Assembly (NCBI GenBank): GCA_902765855.1
Contig: CACXBF010000015.1
Span: 1-64,000, forward strand
Source of the DNA: an uncultured Ruminococcus sp.
GTDB taxonomy: Bacteria > Bacillota > Clostridia > Oscillospirales > Acutalibacteraceae
Length of the DNA stretch: 64,000 bases
Direction of reading: 5' to 3'
Below the pieces are notes generated by a model. The model was not told the DNA's origin and searched no databases. It worked only from the letters and a program-made list of their open reading frames with translations. Below, in pieces: positions 8,069-15,313 of this stretch (its first letter is position 1; each line of letters opens with the position of its first letter). The position numbers were made by a program, and so were the translations under genes.

Positions 8069-9088
8069 ATGGCAATTTTAGTTACAGGTGGTGCAGGATA
8101 TATCGGAAGTCATACTTGTGTAGAACTTCTCAATGCAGGATATGAAGTAGTTGTTTGCGATAACTATTGCAATTCCGTTCCAGAGGTTTTAGAGAGAATT
8201 AAGCAAATCACTAATAAGAATATAACGGGCTATGATTGTGACATAAGAAATAGAGCGGGCTTAGAGAAAATCTTCTCTGAAAACTCAATCGAGGCTGTTA
8301 TTCATTTCGCAGGCTTAAAGGCTGTCGGTGAATCTACAAGAGAGCCAATAATGTACTATGATAATAATATTTCTGGTACAGTTACACTTCTTGATGTTAT
8401 GAAAGAATATAACTGCAAGAGCATAGTTTTCAGTTCATCAGCAACTGTTTATGGCAACAATCCTATTCCTTATGAAGAAACTATGGTAACGGGTGATGTA
8501 AGTAATCCTTACGGCAGAACAAAGCACTTCATCGAGCAAATCCTTGGTGATGTATATGTTTCTGATAACGAGTGGAGCATTTCACTTCTCCGTTATTTCA
8601 ACCCAATCGGTGCTCACGAGAGCGGACTTATCGGTGAAGACCCGAACGGTATTCCAAATAACCTTATGCCATATATTTCAAGAGTTGCTATTGGTAAGCT
8701 TCCACAGCTTACTGTATTCGGCGGAGATTATGACACTAAGGACGGCACTTGCATTCGTGACTACATTCATGTAGTAGACCTTGCAAAGGCTCATCTTTGT
8801 GCATTGAATAAGCTTAAATCCGACCCACACAGCATAGATGCTTATAATATCGGAACAGGTATCGGATATAGCGTTCTTGATATTATCAATGCTTTTGAGG
8901 ACGCAACCGGTCAAAAGGTTAATTACAAAATTGGTGAAAGACGAGCAGGTGACCTTCCGGCATTCTATGCAAATCCTAAGAAGGCAAATGAGGTTCTTGG
9001 TTGGCACGCAGAGCGTAATTTGCATGATATGTGCGAAGATACATGGAGATTCCAGAAGAATAATCCAAATGGCTATAAGAAGGACTGA
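8069..9088 (+). CDS. galE: UDP-glucose 4-epimerase
   Basis: A 339-residue extended SDR. The N-terminal GGAGYIGSHT is the NAD-binding glycine motif; SSSATVYG holds the catalytic serine or threonine and YGRTK the YxxxK pair (residues about 149-153). It interconverts UDP-glucose and UDP-galactose for the Leloir pathway and for cell-surface polysaccharides. RBS GGAAG precedes the ATG. Downstream genes follow on the same strand with short gaps (nudix, PHP phosphatase), so they may form one operon, though their functions are unrelated. Confidence 0.95.
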   Translation: MAILVTGGAGYIGSHTCVELLNAGYEVVVCDNYCNSVPEVLERIKQITNKNITGYDCDIRNRAGLEKIFSENSIEAVIHFAGLKAVGESTREPIMYYDNNISGTVTLLDVMKEYNCKSIVFSSSATVYGNNPIPYEETMVTGDVSNPYGRTKHFIEQILGDVYVSDNEWSISLLRYFNPIGAHESGLIGEDPNGIPNNLMPYISRVAIGKLPQLTVFGGDYDTKDGTCIRDYIHVVDLAKAHLCALNKLKSDPHSIDAYNIGTGIGYSVLDIINAFEDATGQKVNYKIGERRAGDLPAFYANPKKANEVLGWHAERNLHDMCEDTWRFQKNNPNGYKKD

Positions 9089-9094
9089 TTTTCT

Positions 9095-9646
9095 GTGTCG
9101 GAATATTTTGACATATTAAATCCTGACGGAACACCAACGGGTAAAATCAAAGAGCGTAATGCCGTACACCACGATGGTGATTTACATGGAAGTGTTCATA
9201 TATGGCTTTTTCGTGATGGCAAGATTCTCTTGCAAAAACGCAGAGATGACAAGGAGTCCTTTCCGTCTTGCTATGATGCCGCTTGCACAGGACATATTTC
9301 CGCAGGTGAAACACCGATAGAGGCGGCTATTCGTGAAACCGAAGAAGAAATTTCACTCAAGCTGAAGCCTGAAGATTTGCATTTTTTGCACGACCAGATG
9401 CTTACTGTTCATCAGGGCGATTTTATAAGCAATGAATTTAATCGTGTTTATTTTGTCGATGAAAGTGTTTCGCTTGATACGCTTAAATATGACGAAAAAG
9501 AAATTACAGAACTTCGTTTCTTTGAGATTGAGGACTTGAAAAATAGACTTAAAAACAAAGAAAAGGGATTTTGTATGACCTATGATGAACTTATTCGTGT
9601 GATTAATTGTGCTGTTTCTCAAGGATTGTTGGAAAGCAGGGAATGA
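9095..9646 (+). CDS. Nudix hydrolase (IPP-isomerase-like subgroup)
   Basis: A 183-residue protein with a full Nudix box, GHISAGETPIEAAIRETEEE (residues about 69-88), giving the RExxEE metal ligands. The N-terminus EYFDILNPDGTPTGK and the VHIWLF strand are like the YfcD/Idi-like group often annotated as isopentenyl-diphosphate isomerase homologues, but the Idi-specific catalytic cysteine context is not certain, so only the Nudix call is made. Translation starts at GTG 9095, 7 bases after galE, with AAGAAGGA about ten bases upstream. Its stop overlaps the next gene's start. Confidence 0.85.
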   Translation: MSEYFDILNPDGTPTGKIKERNAVHHDGDLHGSVHIWLFRDGKILLQKRRDDKESFPSCYDAACTGHISAGETPIEAAIRETEEEISLKLKPEDLHFLHDQMLTVHQGDFISNEFNRVYFVDESVSLDTLKYDEKEITELRFFEIEDLKNRLKNKEKGFCMTYDELIRVINCAVSQGLLESRE

Positions 9647-10419
9647 TTTTGAAAAGTAATTTTCATACACATACTAAACGCTGCTGTCACGCATTTGGCG
9701 TAGAAGTAGATTATGCAAAAGAGGCTTATGATAAGGGGCTTTCAGTGCTTGGATTTTCCGACCACGCACCTTTTAAAGATGTTGATTACGGTTACCGTAT
9801 GCAGTTTTCGGAACTTCCGAAATATATTTCTGCCGTTCAGACCGAAAGAGAACGCTATGCAGGAAAAATGCGTATTCTGACAGGCTTGGAGATTGAATAT
9901 CTTCCGAAATACTGCGAATATTACGAGTGGCTTTTGAATGATATGAAGCTCGATTATCTTGCCTTAGGTGAACATTTCTTTAATACAAATGGAAGATTTT
10001 GCAGTATCTTTGGCTCTGAAAGCACAAATGAATATATCCCTTATGCAAAGGCTATTTCAGAGGCTTTGAAAACTGGATATTTTTCAGTGCTTGTTCACCC
10101 TGATATTATGTTTATGAATTGCTTTGCATGGGATAAAAACTGCGATAAAGCTTGTGAGATAATCGTAGATGCGGCAATGCTTACTAATACGCCTGTTGAA
10201 TATAATGCAAATGGTATTCGACGAGGACAGCAAGACTATCCTGATGGCAGGAGAGACCCATATCCTCACCCTAAATTTTGGGCGATGGCAAAAGATGCCG
10301 GCTTAAAAACCTTAATTGGTTCAGACGCACATAGTCCTGAGCAGGTTTATGATGAATCTATGGAGCTTGCGGTAAAGCGTGCAAAAGATTTTGGACTTGA
10401 CATAATCAGCGAATTTTAA
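9643..10419 (+). CDS. PHP-domain histidinol-phosphatase family protein
   Basis: A 258-residue PHP phosphoesterase. The metal-binding motif NFHTHTKRC comes at the N-terminus, followed by GFSDHAPF, GLEIEYLP, LGEHFF, VLVHPDIM and LIGSDAHSPEQV, which supply the histidines and aspartates of the trinuclear site. This matches HisJ/HisK-type histidinol-phosphatases, which make histidinol. No other his gene is nearby, so the substrate could differ. The ATG at 9643 overlaps the Nudix stop as ATGA, so translation is coupled; a longer in-frame start at 9607 lies inside the Nudix gene and is not favoured. Confidence 0.85.
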   Translation: MILKSNFHTHTKRCCHAFGVEVDYAKEAYDKGLSVLGFSDHAPFKDVDYGYRMQFSELPKYISAVQTERERYAGKMRILTGLEIEYLPKYCEYYEWLLNDMKLDYLALGEHFFNTNGRFCSIFGSESTNEYIPYAKAISEALKTGYFSVLVHPDIMFMNCFAWDKNCDKACEIIVDAAMLTNTPVEYNANGIRRGQQDYPDGRRDPYPHPKFWAMAKDAGLKTLIGSDAHSPEQVYDESMELAVKRAKDFGLDIISEF

Positions 10420-10592
10420 GACAATTTCAAAAAGCGACTTTTTTGAATTATTTAAATGATATAATTTACAAAAATAACCATATGAATTTACAACCTGTTT
10501 ATAGATTGTTTAAATTTGTGTGTTAAGATTATATCATCAAATAGATTACAAGAAATTTTTTATATATAGTATTTAAGAAAGGAGTTGATAAA

Positions 10593-10790
10593 ATGGAAAT
10601 CGAAAAGCCGATGTATTATAGTCCATTATTGTTTTTTAAACTTATGGCTCACACACTTTCGCCGAATCCACAGATTCGCCGTGCAGCAATGATTGCATTA
10701 ACTAAGGTTGCAAAGGACTATCTCGGCACCTACTTTAAGATGTCAGTTACACCTGCGTTACCTCAGCCTAAGACAGTAGATTCAAAATAA
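10593..10790 (+). CDS. Small conserved-looking protein of unknown function
   Basis: A 65-residue protein with a very good ribosome site (AAAGGAG, 8 bases before the ATG) and a terminator directly after it, so it is probably an expressed monocistronic gene. It has a moderately hydrophobic N-terminus (SPLLFFKLMAH), a central basic helix (IRRAAMIALTKVAKDYL) and a proline-rich tail. No signal peptide or known motif. The 170 bp upstream is AT-rich and I see no convincing promoter. Confidence 0.6.
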   Translation: MEIEKPMYYSPLLFFKLMAHTLSPNPQIRRAAMIALTKVAKDYLGTYFKMSVTPALPQPKTVDSK

Positions 10791-10814
10791 AATAAATTTA
10801 TTTTATAGAAATCG

Positions 10815-10843
10815 AACGCATATCCGCTTGGATATGCGTTTTC
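10815..10843 (+). terminator. Rho-independent terminator
   Basis: Perfect 11-bp arms AACGCATATCC (10815-10825) and GGATATGCGTT (10830-10840) with a 4-base loop and a short T run. Confidence 0.85.
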
Positions 10844-10863
10844 TGATTTGTAAGATTTATTTC

Positions 10864-10892
10864 TTGATTTGTGGGCGTGTTTGTTGTATAAT
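10864..10892 (+). promoter_or_regulatory. Promoter of the DUF4250 gene
   Basis: TTGATT (10864-10869), 17-bp spacer, TATAAT (10887-10892), 34 bp before the ATG. Confidence 0.75.
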
Positions 10893-10926
10893 AAACTGCA
10901 TAAAAAGAAAATGGGAGAATGATAAA

Positions 10927-11103
10927 ATGTCACTGCCTAATGACCCGATGATTTTATTATCGTATGTAAATACTCAATTAAGAGATTTTTACCCATCTCT
11001 TGAGGAATTCGCAAAGACTAATAGTATAGATACTGATACTATCAAAGAAAAGCTTTCAATAATAGGATATGAATATAATGCAGAATTAAACCGTTTTATT
11101 TAA
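10927..11103 (+). CDS. DUF4250 domain-containing small protein
   Basis: A 58-residue protein, MSLPNDPMILLSYVNTQLRD at the start, with KEKLSIIGYEYN near the end. This matches the DUF4250 family of short Firmicutes proteins of unknown function, usually 55-65 residues long. The ATG at 10927 is chosen over an upstream frame extension because that extension runs back into a terminator and promoter, and GGGAG lies just before the ATG. Function unknown. Confidence 0.85.
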   Translation: MSLPNDPMILLSYVNTQLRDFYPSLEEFAKTNSIDTDTIKEKLSIIGYEYNAELNRFI

Positions 11104-11131
11104 AGATTGCTACAAAAATGTGGCTTTAAAG

Positions 11132-11155
11132 CTAAGTTAGCTATTGCTAACTTAG
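11132..11155 (+). promoter_or_regulatory. Perfect hairpin before a truncated hydrolase
   Basis: CTAAGTTAGC and GCTAACTTAG are perfect 10-bp arms around a TATT loop, ending a few bases before the GGGAG ribosome site of the next frame. There is no T tract, so it is not a classical terminator. It could be an RNA stability or processing element. Confidence 0.5.
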
Positions 11156-11169
11156 AAAGGGAGATAAAA

Positions 11170-11778
11170 TTGAAGCATAAAAGTTTTAGTATGGAAAAAG
11201 ACGGCTTTGTAGGGCATTTAGCGGAAACTGATGAAAATTCAGATACCGCAGTCATAGTTATAATGGGCGGAGAAAAAAGCGTTTTACCAGCAATTAAAGT
11301 TGCCGAGCGTTTCGCTGAATATGGAATTGTTGGTTTAGCTGTTTCACTTTATGATGCTGAGGGTTTGCCCAAGAGTGTTGATAGGATTCCACTTGATATG
11401 TTTAAATGTGCAATTTCTTATCTTAAAAATGAATTGAAAATAAAGAAAGTTTCAATTTATGGAATGTCTATGGGAAGTCTTTTTGCGGCAATGACTGCCA
11501 TAAATATTGGTGAAGTTGATTCTGTTATTATGGTTTCACCGTCACACACAATATTTGAGGGAAGCGACAGTAAAAAACATATGACAGGTCATAATATGAT
11601 GACCTACAACGAAAAAGAATTTTCGGTTGTAAAGCAAGATTTTGAAAACAACGCTATGAGGCAAGCTTTTAATGATGCTTATAAGGACAAAAAACTTGAA
11701 GAAAATGCCTCTATTTCGATAGAAAAGATAAAGGTAAGAAATTATAAAATGGATAAAGGCATAGAATGTTATAAATAA
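11170..11778 (+). pseudogene. Alpha/beta hydrolase (BAAT/dienelactone-like), 3'-truncated
   Basis: The frame starts at TTG 11170 after GGGAG and gives 202 residues. It has the alpha/beta hydrolase nucleophile elbow YGMSMGSLFA, strand VIMVSPSH and the N-terminal VIVIMGGEKS. In this family the catalytic aspartate and histidine come after the segment ENASISIEKIK. Here the protein instead runs into KVRNYKMDKGIECYK and stops, so both residues and the last strands are missing. I read it as a decayed gene with an internal or 3' deletion. The next gene begins 20 bases later. Confidence 0.6.
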
Positions 11779-11798
11779 TTTTTAAAGGAGATGCTTAT

Positions 11799-12599
11799 AT
11801 GGGTTTCTTAGCAGGTAAAACAGCAATTATTACTGGAGCGGGCAGAGCTGTTCTTTCTGATGGCAGTTGTGGTTCTATCGGGTATGGTATTGCAACAGCT
11901 TATGCAAAGGAAGGTGCTAATCTTGTTATCACAGGCAGAAATATAGAAAAACTAAATGCTGCAAAAGAAGAACTTGAGAGTAAATATTCTATTAAGGTAC
12001 TTGCGGTTCAGGCAGATATTTGTGCAGGTGCAGATAATGAAACTATTGCAAAAAATACTGTAAAAAAAGCTATTGATGAATTCGGAAGAATTGATGTTCT
12101 TATAAATAATGCACAGGCTTCTGCTTCTGGAATTACTCTTGCTGAACATACAACAGAACAATTCAATCTTGCTTTATATTCTGGACTTTATGCAACATTT
12201 TACTATATGAAAGCGTGTTATCCATATCTTTGTGAAACTAAAGGCTCTGTTATAAATTTTGCATCTGGTGCTGGTATTTCAGGTAACTTCGGACAATGCT
12301 CATATGCTGCTGCAAAGGAAGGTATTCGTGGGCTTAGTCGAGTAGCGGCTACTGAATGGAGTAAGGACGGTATAAATGTAAATATTATTTGTCCGCTTGC
12401 ATGGACTGCACAGCTTGAAAAATTTAAGAGTGAATTTCCAGAGGCGTATGAAAAGAATGTGAAAACACCTCCGATGGGACATTTTGCAAATCCTGAAACA
12501 GAGATTGGCAGGGTTTGTGTTCAGCTTGCCTCGCCTGATTTTAAGTATATGACAGGTGAAACTCTTACCCTTCAAGGTGGTACTGGTCTTCGTCCTTAA
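11799..12599 (+). CDS. Short-chain dehydrogenase/reductase
   Basis: A 266-residue classical SDR: glycine motif TGAGRAVLSDGSCGSIGYGIA near residue 12 (longer than usual between the glycines), NNAQASASG (NNAG-type), the catalytic serine in NFASGAG and SYAAAKEG supplying YxxxK, and a C-terminal TGETLTLQGGTG that follows the family's usual ending. It would oxidise or reduce an alcohol or keto group with NAD(P). The substrate cannot be told. RBS AAAGGAG precedes the ATG. Confidence 0.85.
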   Translation: MGFLAGKTAIITGAGRAVLSDGSCGSIGYGIATAYAKEGANLVITGRNIEKLNAAKEELESKYSIKVLAVQADICAGADNETIAKNTVKKAIDEFGRIDVLINNAQASASGITLAEHTTEQFNLALYSGLYATFYYMKACYPYLCETKGSVINFASGAGISGNFGQCSYAAAKEGIRGLSRVAATEWSKDGINVNIICPLAWTAQLEKFKSEFPEAYEKNVKTPPMGHFANPETEIGRVCVQLASPDFKYMTGETLTLQGGTGLRP

Positions 12600-12699
12600 A
12601 ATTTAAGTTAAATGACAGCGATAAGTTCGTAATAGCTTTGAAAGTTATTAAGTTCAAAATTATTATGAACATTTTTCTTTTAGGAAAATAGTTATTGAA

Positions 12700-12897
12700 A
12701 GGGTCAGATGCAGGGGCGAACTTGTTTGTCTGTTCGGTAGTTTGTTACTAACGAAAGTATTAAGCGGCGGATAAAATTCGCCGCTCAAAGGGCAAAGAAT
12801 GTTAAGGGCGTTGCCCTTAAAACCCATGGGGGACTCCGTCCCTCGACCCTGCAAGCTTTTGAAAAAGCTTGAGCAAAACTTTTAAGTGTTTTTGGGG
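12700..12897. repeat. Palindrome-rich dispersed intergenic repeat, copy 1
   Basis: A GC-richer block inside the 759-bp gap between the SDR and ilvA. It carries in order a GCGGCGGA...TCCGCCGC-type palindrome (here AGCGGCGGAT / TTCGCCGCT), the module GTTAAGGGCGTTGCCCTTAA followed by AACCCA, a GGGACTCCGTCCC palindrome and an end segment AAGCTTTTGAAAAAGCTTGA...AAACTTTTAAGTGTTTTTGGG. The same modules recur at 46532-46841. It is not coding. It resembles a MITE- or REP-like element. The remaining stretch 12898-13070 shows no gene. Confidence 0.65.
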
Positions 12898-13070
12898 AGG
12901 ATAACTTATTTGAACGATAGTTTATTGACAATTTTTCTTATCCATATGAGCGAGACTTGTCGAGCGATTCCGCGTCTTGGGTGAGGAAACACTCCGCCAC
13001 GTTGTTAAGAGTGACATATTCTATATGAAAAGTCAAAAAATGTTCGGCGAAAAATATTCGCATAATTCTC

Positions 13071-13099
13071 TTGACTTTTCAGAAGAAAAGCGGTATATA
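13071..13099 (+). promoter_or_regulatory. Promoter of the ilvA T-box transcript
   Basis: TTGACT (13071-13076), 17-bp spacer, TATATA (13094-13099). It lies directly before the T-box stem I sequence. Confidence 0.7.
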
Positions 13100-13105
13100 T
13101 TATAT

Positions 13106-13334
13106 ATAAGCTTTGATAGGGAACGGTATTGTGGTTATCCTGTTTCAGAGAGCTGTCGTTTGGTGTAAGACAGTACAGAGCCATTTTACAAATCACCCTT
13201 GAGCTTGTCGCTGAACATCTTAACAGATAAGTAGGAGGATACGGTTTCTCACCGTTATTTGAGAGTACATTTTTTGATGTATTAAAAGGTGGTATAGCGA
13301 ATTATTTCGTCCTTTTAAAGGACGATTTTTTTTA
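13106..13334 (+). ncRNA. T-box leader controlling ilvA (likely isoleucine-specific)
   Basis: Conserved stem I features are visible: GATAGGGAACGG on the 5' side, the AGAGAG bulge (13147-13152), the distal loop TGGTGTAA (13161-13168), and TTGAGC...CGCTGAAC on the 3' side. The specifier position before ACCCTTGAGC reads ATC (13192-13194), an isoleucine codon. The T-box proper AGGTGGTATAGCGA is at 13287-13300, followed by a terminator stem TCGTCCTTTT/AAAGGACGA and a T run (to 13334). Uncharged tRNA-Ile would favour antitermination and ilvA expression, which fits the gene's place in isoleucine synthesis. Threonine (ACC, one base off) is the alternative reading. Confidence 0.88.
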
Positions 13335-13358
13335 TTTTATGCTTAAGGAGAAATTATA

Positions 13359-14558
13359 ATGCTGACACTTGACAAAATCTATCACGCTTCATATGTTCTT
13401 AAAGAGGTTATCCGTCCAACAGATATGATTAAAGCCACTAATCTTTCAGATGATTGCAATATCTATCTCAAAACAGAAAACTTACAGGTAACAGGCTCAT
13501 TTAAGGTTCGTGGTGCTTATTATAAGATTTCACAGCTTTCTGAAGAAGAAAAGGCAAAAGGCGTTATTGCTTGTTCAGCAGGAAACCATGCACAGGGTGT
13601 TGCACTTGCAGCTGCAAAAAATCATATTAAGTCACTTATCTGTATTCCAAGCGGTGCGCCTATTTCTAAGGTTGAGGCAACAAAGGGCTATGGAGCTGAG
13701 GTATGTCTTGTAAATGGTACTTATGATGATGCTCACGATAAGGCAGTCGAGCTTCAGAAGGAAAGCGGAGCTACATTTATTCACCCTTTTGATGACGAAC
13801 AGGTTATTGCGGGACAGGGAACAATTGGCCTTGAAATCTTAGACCAGCTTCCTGACCTTGATGCAGTTATCGTTCCTATCGGTGGCGGCGGACTTATCAG
13901 CGGCGTTGCATTTGCTATTAAGCAACTTCGTCCTGATGTAAAGGTTTACGGCGTACAATCCGCAGGTGCTCCATCAATGTATCTTTCAGTTGCTCACGAT
14001 AAAATAGAAACTTTGCCTGGTGTAAATACAATTTCTGATGGTATCGCTGTTAAGACGCCTGGTGATAATACATTTGAAATCTGTAAGCAGTATGTTGATG
14101 AAATTATGACTGTAACCGATGATGAGGTTGCAACAGCTATACTTACACTTATGGAGAAACAAAAGCTTGTAGCTGAAGGTGCAGGCGCAGTATCAGTTGC
14201 AGCAGCTTTATTTAATAAGTTCCCGATTAAGGGCAAGAATGTTGTATGCCTTGTTTCAGGCGGTAATATAGATGTTACAATTCTTTCCCGTGTTATCAAT
14301 CGCGGCCTTAAAATGACAGGCAGAGTAGTTGATATTACACTTGAGCTTACTGATAAGCCAGGAGAACTTCAGAATGTTTCTAAGATTATTGCAGATCTTG
14401 GTGCAAATGTAGTTTCGGTAAACCACGACAGAGCAGAAATCAACAGCGACATTAATTCCTGCTATCTCAGACTTTCTATGGAAACTCGTGACCATGGACA
14501 TATTTTAGCTATTAAGAAAGCTCTTAAAGAGCATGGATATAATATCATTAACGGATAA
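13359..14558 (+). CDS. ilvA: Threonine ammonia-lyase (threonine dehydratase)
   Basis: A 399-residue PLP enzyme that deaminates threonine to 2-oxobutanoate, the first committed step to isoleucine. The PLP lysine lies in GSFKVRGAYYK (about residue 49), the phosphate-binding loop is IVPIGGGGLISGVA and a serine-rich C-terminal PLP contact is CLVSGGNID. Residues about 325-399 form an ACT-like regulatory domain (LTDKPGELQNVSKIIADLGA), which in this shorter class senses amino acids. Strong AAGGAG site. It is preceded by the T-box and followed 28 bases later by ridA. Confidence 0.93.
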   Translation: MLTLDKIYHASYVLKEVIRPTDMIKATNLSDDCNIYLKTENLQVTGSFKVRGAYYKISQLSEEEKAKGVIACSAGNHAQGVALAAAKNHIKSLICIPSGAPISKVEATKGYGAEVCLVNGTYDDAHDKAVELQKESGATFIHPFDDEQVIAGQGTIGLEILDQLPDLDAVIVPIGGGGLISGVAFAIKQLRPDVKVYGVQSAGAPSMYLSVAHDKIETLPGVNTISDGIAVKTPGDNTFEICKQYVDEIMTVTDDEVATAILTLMEKQKLVAEGAGAVSVAAALFNKFPIKGKNVVCLVSGGNIDVTILSRVINRGLKMTGRVVDITLELTDKPGELQNVSKIIADLGANVVSVNHDRAEINSDINSCYLRLSMETRDHGHILAIKKALKEHGYNIING

Positions 14559-14586
14559 ATTATTTATTTGAAAGGAAGTTTTTATT

Positions 14587-14961
14587 ATGGCAGAAAAAGT
14601 TTACACAAAGAATGCACCTGATGCAATCGGTCCTTACACACAGGCTATCAAGACAAACGGTTTCGTATTTACATCAGGACAAATCGCAATCAATCCACAG
14701 ACAGGCAATGTTGAGGCAACAACAATCGAAGGACAGACCGAACAGGTTATGAAAAACCTCGGAGCAATTCTTGCAGAGGCAGGAAGTTCCTTTGATAAAG
14801 CGGTTAAGACAGTATGCTTCTTAGCTGATATGGGAGATTTTGCAGCATTTAACGAGATTTATGGCAAGTATTTCACAAGCAAGCCGGCTCGTTCATGTGT
14901 TGCAGTTAAGACGCTTCCAAAGAATGTTCTTGTAGAAGTAGAAGTTATAGCTGAGGCTTAA
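14587..14961 (+). CDS. ridA: RidA-family 2-iminobutanoate/2-iminopropanoate deaminase
   Basis: A 124-residue Rid protein, starting TKNAPDAIGPYTQAIKTNGF, with the ligand-binding arginine in KPARSCVAVKTLP and the trimer-core GQIAINPQTG. RidA hydrolyses the reactive enamine and imine intermediates released by threonine and serine dehydratases. Its position straight after ilvA is therefore functionally meaningful: the pair makes and detoxifies the same intermediate. It has its own AAAGGAAG site and is followed by a terminator. Confidence 0.93.
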   Translation: MAEKVYTKNAPDAIGPYTQAIKTNGFVFTSGQIAINPQTGNVEATTIEGQTEQVMKNLGAILAEAGSSFDKAVKTVCFLADMGDFAAFNEIYGKYFTSKPARSCVAVKTLPKNVLVEVEVIAEA

Positions 14962-14993
14962 TCAACTTAATATTTGATTTTAAGATGATTTCA

Positions 14994-15027
14994 AAAAGTG
15001 TAGCAAAGAAATTTGCTACACTTTTTT
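14994..15027 (+). terminator. Terminator of the ilvA-ridA operon
   Basis: Arms AAAAAGTGTAGCAAA and TTTGCTACACTTTTTT pair perfectly over 15 bp with a GAAA-type loop and a T tract. Confidence 0.9.
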
Positions 15028-15139
15028 GTTATGCGGAAAAATGATTATTGCTTAATAATGAAGATTTGTTAACTTGAATCACAGATATTAATAAATAAGA
15101 GGTATTTTCAAAAGTACTAATTTTTAAAAAGAAAAAGTT

Positions 15140-15157
15140 TTGTATAATACTATACAA
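15140..15157. promoter_or_regulatory. Inverted repeat upstream of the cas3 promoter
   Basis: TTGTATA-ATAC-TATACAA is a perfect 7-bp inverted repeat about 25 bp upstream of the cas3 -35 element. It could bind a dimeric regulator. The 287 bp between the ridA terminator and cas3 otherwise hold only the promoter. Confidence 0.4.
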
Positions 15158-15181
15158 CTTTAACAAAAAATAATTAAATGG

Positions 15182-15210
15182 TTTACAATTATATTTATAT
15201 CTGTTATAAT
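15182..15210 (+). promoter_or_regulatory. Promoter of cas3
   Basis: TTTACA (15182-15187), 17-bp spacer, TATAAT (15205-15210), with TG two bases before the -10. The predicted 5' untranslated region is about 97 nt long. Confidence 0.75.
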
Positions 15211-15313
15211 AACTATATCGAATTTACATATGTTTTGCTGAAATTTGTGAATTAAATAGAATCTGATATATACCTTTCAAAATAAATAATTAAGAAAGAT
15301 TGGAGAAAGCTAT

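Noticed and set aside
9607-9642. Longer N-terminus for the PHP phosphatase
   Set aside because: It lies entirely within the Nudix gene and lacks a ribosome site; the ATGA overlap start agrees with the family.
12977-13168. Open frames on both strands before ilvA
   Set aside because: They overlap the promoter and T-box stem I and have no ribosome site.
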